The notes beneath the pieces were generated by a model that saw nothing but the letters and a program-made list of their open reading frames with translations, ran no database searches and was not told where the DNA came from. Position numbers and translations under genes: made by a program. A stretch of DNA of 64,000 nt, from assembly GCA_037974665.1 (NCBI GenBank), contig CM075765.1, positions 17,931,648 to 17,995,647 of the forward strand, read 5' to 3'. This DNA comes from Ehretia macrophylla (Eukaryota > Streptophyta > Magnoliopsida > Boraginales > Ehretiaceae). Below, piece by piece: positions 1 to 10,775 of this stretch; positions within the stretch are counted from its first letter, which is position 1; each line of letters opens with the position of its first letter.

Positions 1-2077
1 TGGCCCCGCCTTCCGTGGCCAACCAATCCACCGCCGCGTCGCTGGACTTGAAGGCCTCCACTGCCTTCTCTCCCTGGCCGCCGACCCGCCCCACCACCTC
101 CTTTCCTTTCCCCTCTGTCTCCCGTTTCTCTCGCTTAAGGCGGTCGACGTCCTTGGCCGCGGCTTCGCGTCGGTCCTTCTCCAAGTCCAGCTCCTTCCTC
201 AGGCGGTCGACCTCCGCCGTATCAGCCTTCTGCCTCTGAGCGGCCTCCTCCCTCAAGGTTTCAAGCTCAGCTCGGGCATCCATATATCGTTGCTCGAGCT
301 CGACGCAGTGAGTCTGGGCCTTGATAAGGAAGTTGGGGGCAGAGAGGATGTGGGACTCGGCCTGTTCAGCAGAAAACAAAGCAATCAGCCGAGCTAAAAA
401 TACAACCTTAACAGAAGATGGTTAAGGACTTACAGTGACTATGGCCGTCCTCAAGTCAAGCGAGAGCTGCTCCGCGGGGACTGTTGCCAGCTTGGGGTCG
501 TGATCCACCTTGGACGCCTCCATAAAGTTTTTGTCGGGAGGGCTCACCTCGTGGCCTTGCCCTTCCCAGAGTGTTCGGGCCGAGGTCGTTTTTTGCTCTC
601 GAGTCGAGAGGAGGAAAGCTCCAGGATCGTTAGGCCCGAGCCCGATTTCTTTGGCAAATGGGACCCCGAAGCCCCTTTTGAAGAGACCTCGGGACCAACC
701 TCTCGTCCTTTGCCGCTGGGGCGGTGCCTTTGACCTTGGCCAGTACCGCCCAGTCCTGACCGAGCTGATGCGTCGCCACTGACCTCACTCTTCCTCCGCA
801 CCTGGGCGTATGCAAGCTTCCTCATGTCCGCCATATCTGCAAAAAGCAGAGCAAAGAGGTAAAAATGAGTCGAAGACCCACCTAAAAAAGCTAATAAATA
901 GGACGGGGAGGTCGGACGCCAATCCTGCAAACTGACCCTCTTCTGAGCTAGACCCATCATCTCCTTCCGGGTCGGGAATCAGGTGGGGATGATCCCTCGA
1001 GAGGTCGGGCTCCCGACCAAACAACTTGGAATCCCAGATTCGCTCCCATTTTAGCACGCTGTCAATGTCTATCAGCGTCCCGGGTGCGGGCTTGAGCACT
1101 GCAACTTCTTTAAGCTCCTCCTTCGAGAGTTTAGGGTCGTCGTTGGCGGTCTTCCTCAGGCTCGGGAGCCAGTCCAGCCTGCATCCAGGGTTCACGGACG
1201 ACTCCACCCAATAATAGTCATTATGCCAGCCCTTGTTAGAGGAGTGCCACTTGGTGAATATGGAGTGGCCGACCCGAGCTGCGAAGTGGAACCACCCTGG
1301 CTGCTTCGGGTTGGGTTTACACACGAAGAAATGCCTGAACCGGCGCAAGGTCGGCTCCACTTCCTTCTCCAGGCAGAACACGTAGAAGGCCACCATCACG
1401 GCCCAACCATTCGGTGACATCTGACCCGGGCTGAGCTCGAAATAGTTCAGAATTCCGATAATGAAGCCAGGGAGGGGGAGTTGGATGACGTCGAAGGCCA
1501 GATCATATATGGTGAAGTGGTTGGCTGGGGGATAACACGCCACTTCTTGTCGACCTGGAACCTTCAGCTTGTGATGCCGGTCAACCGACCAGTTCCTCAG
1601 CCTTGCGTTTGCCATCTGCACTGTAGAGTGGCACTCACGCTTGCAACAGGCAAACAGCTGCTCGATCCTCTTCCCTCGAATTGAAGAAGCGCTGGCTGAA
1701 GCCGAGCTCCGAGGTCGAACAGCACTAACTGGGACAGCCTCGATCGGCTCGGTTGCAGAGACCCCGGCTAAGAACTCTTGTGGTATCTCGATGCCCTCCA
1801 GTCGGTTCAGCGGCTCCCCATCCTCCCCGTCATCGAATTCTCCCAGGTCGGCCAAAGGATCCTCCTCTGCTTCCTCTCGCACCAATCTGACCCCAATAAC
1901 TTGGCAGTCGTCGTCGCTCTCCCCGCGATTAGGTTTCCAAGCCGGCCCTGAGGACGAGCTGGTGCTCTCTCCGCCACGGATCCTGTTCGAGGTAGATGCC
2001 GAGCTCGACAGACTTTCATCTCCACCATAGGACCTTACTTCCATGGCCTGAGAATCTTCCGATTCCGACCTCCCCAT
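1..2077 (-). CDS. Antisense extra ORF of Tat element E0 (gypsy-type 'transposase-like' protein), C-terminus off window
   Basis: The main exon begins with MGRSESEDSQAMEVRSYGGD at 2077 and stays open for more than 350 codons. An acidic, Ser-rich N-terminal part (about residues 1-110) is followed by a globular part of the family called putative gypsy-type transposon (Pfam PF04195, recognised from memory): NWSVDRHHKLKVPG, FDVIQLPLPGF, ELSPGQMSPNGW, TKWHSSNKGWHNDYYWVE. An intron seems to end at the TTTTTGCAG near 836; its donor is unclear. A second intron, 433-362, has GTAAGT and CAG ends and is matched by one in E2. The last visible part (361-1) is rich in Glu, Lys and Arg heptads, probably coiled coil. 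It is antisense to the element's pol and lies between pol and the 3' LTR, as known for Tat elements. The function of this protein is unknown. It is the most intact of the three copies in the window. Confidence 0.75.
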
Positions 2078-2078
2078 C

Positions 2079-2132
2079 CTGTCTACAGCAAATATAAATG
2101 TACAGGAATGACTAAAGGGAGTCGGGACGTAC
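2079..2132 (-). other. Possible short leader intron of the E0 antisense ORF
   Basis: Reading the minus strand, AG|GTACGTCCCGACTCC starts the segment and GACAG|GATG ends it, one base before the ATG. The same GTACGTCCCGACTCC and CAG|GATG pair stands before the ORF in E2 (46817-46873) and, with one change, in E1. At 54-57 nt it is shorter than usual plant introns, so this is only a candidate. Confidence 0.35.
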
Positions 2133-2297
2133 CTAATGCTCTTAACTGCGGAGTACGGCCTACTAAGCTGGGTCCGAGCTGAATTATCCCGAGAAGATTC
2201 TTTCCGAGCTAGTTGCGTCCGACCACTCTGGTGTCCGACCTGAATTCCTTGAGAAATTGAAAGCAAAGTGTGAAGTGAATCTCGGAGAATATGGCCC

Positions 2298-2305
2298 TAT
2301 TTATA
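2298..2305 (-). promoter_or_regulatory. TATA box of the antisense ORF promoter, E0
   Basis: TATAAATA on the minus strand within GCCTATAAATAGGGCC, about 220 bases upstream of the antisense ORF's ATG and outside the LTR. The same block recurs at 15673-15680 in E1 and 46627-46634 in E2 at similar distance from the ORF. Confidence 0.6.
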
Positions 2306-2484
2306 GGCGCCCCTGAAAGTCGCCTCGGGAAGTCCAAACGTCGCGTCTCGTCAGAACCGCCAGGTGACGTGGCAGCCATCCGTTGGGCATGCACCGCTGA
2401 CGTGGCCATCCCTACTCTATCGGGGTCGGGCACATACAGCTCGGGATGAACTTCTATCTCTAGATCTCACCCTCTCGATCTCGA

Positions 2485-2499
2485 CTTGGGGTGGGGAAT
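2485..2499 (+). other. Polypurine tract of E0
   Basis: A GGGGTGGGGAAT run lies directly before the TGACGAG that opens the LTR. This is the expected position of the plus-strand primer. E2 has the equivalent G-rich run on the minus strand next to 46430. Confidence 0.6.
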
Positions 2500-2934
2500 T
2501 GACGAGGGATTCCCGAGCTGATCCAAGTGAGCCGACCATTCCGAGCTGAGACGGGCTAATCCGCGCTCTGTTAACAGCGCGTTCAGCTCGATGTCCAACC
2601 TAGATGACTGACCCGACCCCGTTTACCCCGACCTCAGTTCCAGCTGTTCCGATGGGACATAAAGCACTATCGCATTAAATGCTGTCAGACCCGAACTTAG
2701 TATAAATAGAGCTCCACCCTCTTTATTTAAGGGGATCTCGCTATTAAATGCTCTCAGCTACTTTGTCAGCTCGGACATACTGGGGAAAATTCGGGTCATC
2801 ACCCCGCCTTTTCCTTCCTTTCCTTGTGCAGGTCCGATAGCCGATCAGGAAAGTACAGCTCGAAGGCCGACCTGAGAAGTCCAGCTCGACAAAAATAGCT
2901 CCCAAATTTAACTGTGAAATTTTTAACCTCAATA
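2500..2934 (+). repeat. 3' LTR of E0
   Basis: The LTR begins TGACGAGGGATTCCC after the polypurine tract and ends near AACCTCAATA, which aligns with the AACCTCGACA end of the E2 LTR (minus orientation), so the terminal CA has decayed. Length is about 435 bp, close to the 444-495 bp of the related LTRs. A TATA box, TATAAATA at 2701-2708 inside TTAGTATAAATAGAGCTCCA, is shared with the other LTRs. Confidence 0.8.
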
Positions 2935-2992
2935 AAATATATATATTTTTTTTAGAGATTGGTCTTCCCCTACCTCCGTCCCTGCTCTTACA
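2935..2992 (+). mobile_element. Right end of a hAT-like element plus its target duplication (D1 copy)
   Basis: The end CTCCGTCCCTG at 2974-2984 and the following CTCTTACA (2985-2992) match the right terminus and 8-bp target duplication of the complete sister at 34243-35708. The rest of this copy lies left of E0, outside the window. Confidence 0.75.
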
Positions 2993-3090
2993 AAGATTTC
3001 TTTGCTTTATCTCGATATATCCAGTTGCAAAAAGGAGAAAGAAAGCAAAAGCTATGTCTTATCGCCTTAAAAAAAACTCTCCTTCACACA

Positions 3091-3180
3091 AGCACGTACC
3101 AAGGAAAAAAACAAGTGGAGGACAATAATATAGCACGTACCAAGGAAAAAAACAAGTGGAGGACAATAATATAGCACGTA
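3091..3180 (+). repeat. 41-bp tandem duplication, D1 only
   Basis: The unit starting AGCACGTACCAAGG at 3091 is repeated at 3132, and a third partial copy starts at 3173. D2 has a single unit at the equivalent place (about 35815). Confidence 0.8.
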
Positions 3181-4223
3181 CCAACATTAAGATGAAACAT
3201 CCCATGGCCAACAAATACAGACTGCAAAATCATTTATGCGATTGGTTCAGCTAAGATGATAAGACAGATGATTTAAAGGTAATCTTGAATTCTTGTAGCT
3301 TGGACAATAACAAAAAGGATTGACTAAACGCTTTGAACATTTTTTTCTAATGATAGGGGTCTCATCGACACATAGGACTTACCCTAAATAGAAGAGATGG
3401 AGTCATAAATCTAATAATATTGGGGGGGGGGGGGGGGGTGTAAAAAAAAAGTTTTGTACAATATTTTTTGAGTTAATAGAAAAGAGACTTAATTTTTATA
3501 GTTTAAGTATTTTTTACAGTTTTATTAATAAAAATTTAATTATGATTTCATATTACAGTGCTTTTAAAGATTTAGTAAACAAATTAATCGTTCCAAATAT
3601 ATTCTTAAATATTAACTCGTTTACATTTGCATGCATCATAAGAAAATATTATAATAATTATAAATTGCATATTTAATTATTTGCTCTTGTTCATGGTGAA
3701 AATTAATAAGTTTATCCCATATCAAAAAAAAGAAAAAAGAAAGAGAAGACCTAAATAGTATAATATATAAGTAATAAGGAGCTCAAAGTTGAAAGTCATA
3801 TATATCTATCAAAATCTAATATAACAGAAAAGAAAAATCAAAACAAGCAGTAATAAACATACACATACTAGCAAAAAATGTAATTGTGATGACTTTAATC
3901 CACACCATCAACATGATAGTAATTATAACTAACCACAAAACTACCTCTATATTTTTTAAAATTTTTATAACTTTTGAGTTTTTACTTGAGGGACCAAATT
4001 TGTTTTTTTTTCTAAAAAATCCATTATAATAATTATTATTATTATTTGTTTGGAGGTTGTTGGAGGGGCCCTCCCTCTCCCTCCGCCCCTTATAAATAGA
4101 GTATTTCAACCCGTAACAAAGACAATAAGCTGCTATTCATTTTCATATTTTATATAATTAGTAGTAGCCCCAATCAACCATCAAGTCCCTTTCAATTGAC
4201 TATTAATAGCTTGCCTAACTAGC

Positions 4224-4670
4224 CACTGGCGGAGGCACATTGGGACCAGTGGGGGCTGCAGCCCCCACTGACCCATAAAAATTGTTAAAATTTTTATATA
4301 TTTTATAAAAAAAAAAATTAGATATTTATGCATTTTAAGTTAAAAAAAATTAATTAGCCCCCACTGAAAAATAAAAGTACTAGTATAGTTCAAAAATTAT
4401 GAATTTTAGCCCCCACTGGTCCATAAAAATGTTAAAATTTCTATGTATTTTTTGAAAAAAAAAATAGATATCTATGTATTTTTAGTTAAAAAAAATTAAT
4501 TAATCCCCACTGAAAAATAAAAGAACTCGTATAGTTCAAAAATTATGGATTTTAGCCCCACTGGCCCATAAAATGTTAAAATTCTATATATTTTTTGAAA
4601 AAAAAAATTCGTTTAGTTCAGAAATTATAAATTTTAGCCCCACTGACAAAAATTTCTGACTCCGCCCCTG
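4224..4670 (+). mobile_element. hAT-type MITE (447 bp), D1 only
   Basis: Inverted ends CACTGGCGGAGGC and GACTCCGCCCCTG are flanked by the 8-bp duplication TAACTAGC (4216-4223 and 4671-4678). D2 has the empty site, a single TAACTAGC near 36863. The interior is made of imperfect repeats containing AGCCCCCACTG. There is no coding capacity. Ends and TSD size are typical of non-autonomous hAT elements. Confidence 0.88.
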
Positions 4671-6595
4671 TAACTAGCCATGGTAAATGTCATCATTGTC
4701 TACATCATGTGAACTAAATTATTCAGTATCTGTGTTAATCTTCCAACTGGTTGAGTCTTTAGTTACAAAATACAAATGCAAAGTTGTTTGCCTACCTTAT
4801 AAATCAAAATATCTAATGCTAGGACTGGAAGAAGTATATTGATGTACAAGGGTGGAAGTAGATTATCGGGTGTGAAAACTGCAATTTTTACTAACCTCAT
4901 AAATATTTTTTAAAATCTCTAATTTTTAGTATTTGTAGTTTGTAAAATGATCTAATTCCATTAATTTGTCATCAAATTTGTTTAGTTTCCAATTAGCCTT
5001 CAATTAGTCTTTGTGCATGGATAAGATATTCTAGATTCGTTTCTATTAATATACATAAAAAATTAGGTGTTAATTGTGAACCTTTAAACTGGTAACGCAC
5101 TTGATTACGAATTCATACAAGTAGGCAGCCCAACTAGAGTGAGAAACACAAAGAATGATCAGATGCAATAACTTTTTTGCAAAAGCTTCAGCAATTTCAT
5201 TAAAAAAAAAAAAAAAAAAGGATAGCCGACGCCGGAGATGCGAGGATTAGAAGCAGCTAATTGAAGTCAACAATAATAAATGAGGTATTGATAATGAATT
5301 TTTTCAAATGGTTAAGGTGTTAATACACATTTATCAGAATTCGCATCCCTATACAGAATGTGATGCGAGGATTAGAATAAGCAAATTATACTTTTTGGGA
5401 CTGACGAATACATGAGTACCCTGTGATCTCTTATTTTTATCGGTTTTGTTAATTTGATCATTTATTTTCGTAAGTAATATTTTTTGGTCTTATATGTTTT
5501 GAAATTGTATCATCATTAATCCTTTCTTTAATTTATGACTAAAAGGTGTTATTTATATAAATTAAAAATTAAAATTAACTTGATAAAACCGATAACTATA
5601 AAAGACCGGACGGTAATAAATAAATAAAAAAATTATTCAAAAAAACTTGGCCCCTTCATAATGCTGTTATTGCCCATTTCATCAGGTGACCTTTCATGCC
5701 CTGAACATCTAATCTGTGACTGAAATTCCATGTATAAATCTGGTTTGTCAACAACGACGCATGTTCTGACAAAAAAACAACAACAACAACAACAACAGCG
5801 ACGACGCATGATTGTTTATGTTAGGAAAATCTTATGCCATACATTTATTTATTTTTATGAGTAGGTCTCGATCTTGAACTAATTAATTAATGAGATAGTT
5901 GTCTGGTTCACGTCCTCATTGTCATTTTCATAGTTCAGAATCTCATTAGATCAATTTTAATTCTTTTCTCATTTCCCAGAAGCTTAAGCAGAGAATCTTT
6001 TCGAAAACCTAGAATAAAAATCTGAGGATCATAAAAGGATGTTAAAATAATGCATTGCATACCTTAGATTTGCATAAGCCAATCATACGCAAGAGAAGCC
6101 ATTCTAGTTATTAAAGGCCATAATACCAGGAATAATATTGGGACAAGTTATTTCCATCTGAGCCATTACATCTCAGGAACTAAAAAGCTTGCGGTAATCT
6201 AACACATTCTATGACTACTCGATATTACATTGAAGACATTATTTTCGATAGAAATTAAATCATCCCCAAGGAATGATTCATAGAAAAAATTAAACATTAA
6301 TTTTGATTCTACATTAGTTGCGCGTGCGGCTTCTTTGTTTGCCCATGGTTAATTAATTAATAAACTAACAGATTTACATATAAGTATATACTTATTAATT
6401 TAGAACTTAAAACTTTACCATTCGAATAATGAAAAATCATGCTTAATTAAATTTGATTTCCTCATTGACTTTGGGTCATAGCTTATCCTTGACACTGAAC
6501 ACGGCAAATGGAGGTACTATTTGACTGAAACTTTACAGCCTAAAAGTAATGGCCATCATCCGACAACCAACAACCCTGGGAAATTTTCACAATAG

Positions 6596-6944
6596 GGCTC
6601 CGTTTGTTTGCCGTAAAATAATTTGCTTGTGTAAAATATTTTCTGTGGAAAGTATTTTTTTGAAAAATAAAATATTTTACAGGGCTTTGTTTATTTGCCG
6701 TAAAATAACTTGTTGAAAGAAAATATTTTACTGAAAAATATTTTCTAGTGTTTGGATGTGTCGTAAGTTTTATAAAATGTTTTCTTTTCCCAAAGAACAT
6801 GAAAACATTTTACATAATTTTGTACTAGCCGCAATTGTTGACCGGAAAATATTTTACGGTTGACCAATTTTCCGGTGTTACCAAACACCGTAAAATCCGG
6901 AAAATGTTTTCCGGGAAAATATTTTACAGCAAACAAACGGAGCC
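6596..6944 (+). mobile_element. MITE with 3-bp target duplication (349 bp), D1 only
   Basis: Terminal inverted repeats begin GGCTCCGTTTGTTTG and end CAAACAAACGGAGCC. The flanks are TAG at 6593-6595 and 6945-6947, and D2 shows the empty site (about 38592). A second GCTTTGTTTATTTGCCGT start inside, at about 6682, suggests a partial internal duplication. The interior repeats AAAATATTTT motifs. A PIF/Harbinger-type origin fits the 3-bp TSD but is inferred. Confidence 0.8.
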
Positions 6945-7249
6945 TAGATCACTTGTACGGCAGTGATGTGGGTGTAATAATTGGATAGCTAGTGTAAAAT
7001 ATGTTTGGCAACACAGAGTAAAATTATAAAGGAAAATTAAATTGATCCAAAATGATGTGTTACGTAAATGGTCCCAAGCGCCAATAATAGGAAAGCATTC
7101 AATAATAAAGGAAAAACAGGGGAAGGATTACGTCTTATTTTGGATTGGGTAAAATTATAAAATAAATATTTATAAAGAATTTTGTGTATTCTTTGCTCAG
7201 ATTGAAAAGAAAATGAAAAGAATTGATAAGTTAATAAGTTTTATAAACG

Positions 7250-7610
7250 GGAAAATTCCACATATAGTCCGTATAGTTACTAAAAAGTCTCATTTTGATC
7301 CTTATTATTTTATTTTACTTAGTTTAGTTCCTATTATTTTTTTAAAAGTTTTAATTTAGTCTCTATTATTTTTAAAAAGTTTTAATTTTGTCCCTATTAT
7401 TTTTCTAAAAGTTTTAATTTCATCCCTATTGTTTTCCAAAAGTTTCAAATTAGTCTCAATTATTCAAGGACTAAATTAAATTTTTTTTAGAAATAATAGA
7501 GACAAACTTAAATGTTTTTAGAAAACAATAAAGACTAAATCGAATAATTTTTAATAATAAAGACTGATTTAAAACTTTAAAGAAACAATAGGAACAAAGA
7601 GTTATTCACA
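7250..7610 (+). repeat. Foldback element built of 'TAGTCCCTATTATTTTT' units (D1 copy)
   Basis: The left half repeats versions of TTTAGTCCCTATTATTTTT and the right half carries the complement (AATAATAGGGACAAA), so the block can fold on itself. The same element is present at about 38895-39258 in D2, so it predates the duplication. No target duplication could be fixed. It resembles the foldback at 12105 in style but not in unit sequence. Confidence 0.6.
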
Positions 7611-8960
7611 AACTTACAAATATATTCGTGTTATAGAAAAGTTGAGTTACGGTTAAGAAAAAATAAAATAAAATTGACAAGGTGTTGTCATTTAGCATTG
7701 TGCTAAGTCTTTAACTGAATAAGATGGCATTCTAAATTTCTAGAAACAATTTGGCAATCTTTGTTGGCAATGCAAGTCTTTAGATGTTATAGACTGACTT
7801 TTTTTTTTTTGGCTTCAAGATAAGCTATGGCGATTACACTATGAAAATTCTAGGGGATGTTTTATTCTTTTTATTCTTTTCTAACAAGAGAGTCAATTGT
7901 CCCAGAGTTTGTACAATGGAGAAAAAACCCAACGACTGGAGAATATTCAAATTTGACAATTAATATGTAAATCGATTAGACTCACGATAAATGTGGACCA
8001 CTTGATAATGGCTGTAATAGACTGACTTTTACAGCGTACTGTTTGAGTTAATTCATAAAAATAAAAAAAAAAGTCAATCAAATACGTGTTCGACCTAATG
8101 ACCAAATGGTGCAACCAATTATCTATTCAGCAAAGTCATTGAGGGGAGACTTAGTAGCTAAATAATTTGTAGCAAATTTTATAGTTGACTTCTCGGAACT
8201 AATGGGCCAAAGAAAGGTCTTGACACAAAAGAAAGGGCGGACGAAAATGTCATGAGAAAGACAGAAAGGAAAATAATAATCATCTAGACTAATTATTGTA
8301 AAAAACAAAAAAAAAATTATTAATAATTGTGTGCGTAAGTTATGTTTCATATATAGAGTCAACGGTACACCATGAACTCTGAAGCATGGCACGATCAACC
8401 AACTTCTCTTATTTAAATTGAGTCTATAGAAAATATCAATTAAGCATAAACTGGTGGAGAATACATACACTCTTTTTTGTATGATGATATATATAAATTC
8501 ACCCATATATTTCGAAGATATATAAAGTGTTTATTCAGTCAAGAATTTGGATTAGATGAACTAAGCGCAAATTTATAATACAAGTTGTAAGAGTTGTAAC
8601 CATATTAATCTCAAAAATCTATTTAAAATTTCTTAACATTTCAACTCTTTTTAGTTTTATAAAATCACTTAACTCTCACTAATTTTATCACAAAATTCAC
8701 TTAACCCCTATTTAACCCCACAAATAGAATAGTCTAGATCGGTCGATGAGCTAAGTAGAGAATCCAATAAATTGCCTAATTTCCTCAAGACAAACTTTTC
8801 TACTTGCAATTCATTCATAATCAGGAAAAGGAAATTTTGAATCAGCTACGCAACAGATTTTAGGTAATTATTATTAATTAACAAAAAGCTATCATAAGTT
8901 CCACCCAAGACGTCATAATCCTTTACCATTTACAGATATGAAATCATGCTATGTTATCAC

Positions 8961-9290
8961 CAGTGGCGGAGCTATATTAGAGTAAGTGAGGGTTGCAGTC
9001 CCCACTGACTTAAAATAACGTTAAAAATTTTATGTATTTTTGAGGAAAAATAATAAAATATCTATGTATTTTTAGTTAAAAAATTAATTAGCCCCCACTG
9101 AAAGAAAAAATGAATTCATATAGTTTAAAAATTTATAAAATTTTGTGTATTTTTAGGAAAAAAATTAAAACATTTATGTGTTTTTAGTTTAAAAAATTAA
9201 CTAACACCCACTGAAAGAAAAAATAAAGTCATATAATTAAAAAATTATTTATTTTAACCCTCACTGATAAAAATTCTTGGCTCACTCCTG
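8961..9290 (+). mobile_element. hAT-type MITE (330 bp), D1 only
   Basis: It starts CAGTGGCGGAGC, ends GGCTCACTCCTG, and is flanked by TTATCAC at 8954-8960 and 9291-9297. D2 retains the empty site (TATGTTATCACCTTC near 40603). The interior is similar to the MITE at 4224 (CCCCCACTG repeats), so both belong to one family. Confidence 0.8.
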
Positions 9291-9689
9291 TTATCACCTT
9301 CTTTTGTTCCCTTAGATTACTGTATTCCGTTGGTCTCTTTACTTTGATTTAGATAAGAAGAGAAACATTAGTGGAAATGTCATATCACTTTATTTACCAA
9401 GTCTAGCTAGAAGATTATTAAGAAAATGAGGCTTTCCATTGTGTGGAGAGAAGTTTATAATGTCGAAATTAAATATCATTGTTGTTAAACAGCATATCTT
9501 CAGAGATGGAAGAAAGAAGCACAATTGACCAAAAACAACATAGGGATTAGAAAAAAAAAACAAAAAACAAAACAAAAACAAAAACAAAAGAGCCACAAAG
9601 AGAGATAGTGGCATGCCACCAAAGATTAGGTGATGTGTTCGAGTCTTAAATTTAAATATATGTCCTCTCATTATAATATTGTTTGGTTG

Positions 9690-9905
9690 TAACGGTAGAT
9701 TTAAAAAAAAAATTCAGTGAGGGTTAAAATATATAATTTTTTAATTATATGTGTACTTTTTTTTTAATGGGCTAATTATTATTTTTTATTTAAGTACACA
9801 GATATTTAAATTTTTTTTAAAAAATATATAAAATTTTTAACGTTTTCTCAATTCAGTAAGAGTTGCAATTCTCACTAACCCGTTTATGCATCTGCTACTG
9901 TCCAG
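9690..9905 (-). repeat. Decayed inverted relative of the hAT MITE family (D1 copy)
   Basis: The stretch from TTCAGTGAGGGTTAAAAT to TTGCAATTCTCACTAACCC reads as a degenerate reverse-orientation member of the family at 4224 and 8961. The same remnant lies at about 41010-41222 in D2. Confidence 0.45.
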
Positions 9906-10145
9906 TCGTTAGCTAATCTGAAATATACATTAGAGTATATCATTGCATTATATAATTTATAACATCAAAATGGATCCAATATTACATGCCTTTCCCAAGG
10001 AGTTGGATAATTTTTCTGGCTTTTAATCCAAGCATCCTTTTACCCAAAAAAAAAATTATGGCCTTGCCAATGATGAATTACTTGTCATAAAAAAAGGAAA
10101 AAAAAAAGAGAGAAAGAAATAGAAAGATAGAGAGACGTGACGTAA

Positions 10146-10485
10146 GGGCAAGTTCAATGAAGGCTTTAAATTTAGATGTTCCAAACCTGTTTTTAGAGCC
10201 CTCAAACCTAAAAAGTAATACCATTTATGATAAAAGTACGTGAAGTCTATCACTTTTGATTTAAAAGATGCTAAAATAGAATCCTAATCTAAATTTTAGG
10301 TTCTAAATTTGTTTAACAAAATAGAGTCTAGGCTCTATTTTGACATCTTTTAAATTAAAAATAGTAGATTATATGTATTTTTATCATAAATAATATTATT
10401 TTTTAAGTTTAAAAACTCTAAAAACAAGTTTAAAATACCCATATTTAAAAAATTTATTAATTTAAAGTCTACATTGAAAATGGTC
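10146..10485 (+). mobile_element. Tourist-like foldback MITE (D1 copy)
   Basis: The ends GGGCAAGTTCAATG and CATTGAAAATGGTC are inverted and the arms continue almost to the centre (GTTTTTAGAGCC against CTCTAAAAACAAG). TAA flanks both sides (10143-10145, 10486-10488). The D2 copy is at about 41476-41831. The TAA duplication suggests PIF/Harbinger (Tourist) affiliation. Confidence 0.65.
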
Positions 10486-10539
10486 TAAGAGCAGCATATT
10501 TTACCAAAAGACAAGATAAGCGCATGACAATGGTAAAAA

Positions 10540-10775
10540 GACACTGAAAAGTCAAGTTTAAATCGTGACCGCCCATCTTCCATGTTGAGAAAGAAAACAT
10601 CTATTTGCGGCACAGTTTCTGCCACGTCAGGATGCGAGTCATACTATTCAAGGCCGTGTGGACAAAGCAAAATTCACGGCCTCCCGTGACGTTAGGCGCG
10701 GCGTCATCCACTTGCAGCATCAATTCCGTCTACAACTTGCCACGTGAATTTTCACGAGAAGATCTTCTATAATAT
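10540..10775. other. GC-richer island with several ACGT motifs (D1 copy)
   Basis: In otherwise AT-rich DNA this block carries GCCACGTCAGG, CCCGTGACGTTAGG, GCCACGTGAATT and TTCACGAGAAG. ACGT cores of this kind (G-box, ABRE, as-1-like) occur in plant promoters. It is retained in D2 (about 41905-42110). No ORF or TATA box can be tied to it, so it may be an old promoter remnant or chance. Confidence 0.3.

Larger units (their letters stand above)
1..2934 (+). mobile_element. E0: right part of a Tat-lineage Ty3/gypsy retrotransposon (cut by window edge)
   Basis: The window opens inside this element. What is visible, in element order, is the antisense extra ORF (minus strand, ATG at 2077), its TATA box, a G-rich polypurine tract ending at 2499 and the 3' LTR at 2500-2934. 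The gag-pol genes and 5' LTR must lie left of the window. Its extra ORF, LTR and TATA boxes are clearly related to those of E1 (14982) and E2 (45987), but diverged, so this is an independent insertion. It interrupts a hAT-like element whose end resumes at 2935 and whose intact sister lies at 34243-35708. The left target duplication is outside the window; AATAT (2935-2939) is the candidate on the right. Confidence 0.85.

Noticed and set aside
630-2030. Plus-strand and alternative minus-strand frames across the E0 antisense ORF
   Set aside because: They are shadows of the 2077 to 1 reading frame, which alone matches E2 at the protein level.
3816-4109. 97-codon minus-strand frame with hydrophobic segment
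   Set aside because: It is AT-driven and lacks any family resemblance; the D2 copy near 36520-36740 has changes and a deletion that break it.
8123-8506. 127-codon minus-strand frame kept in D2 at 39782-40159
   Set aside because: D1 and D2 both have it, but the differences include an in-frame loss of residues at an A-run and substitutions without bias. The composition is low-complexity and no family is recognised. Retention is explained by the recent duplication.
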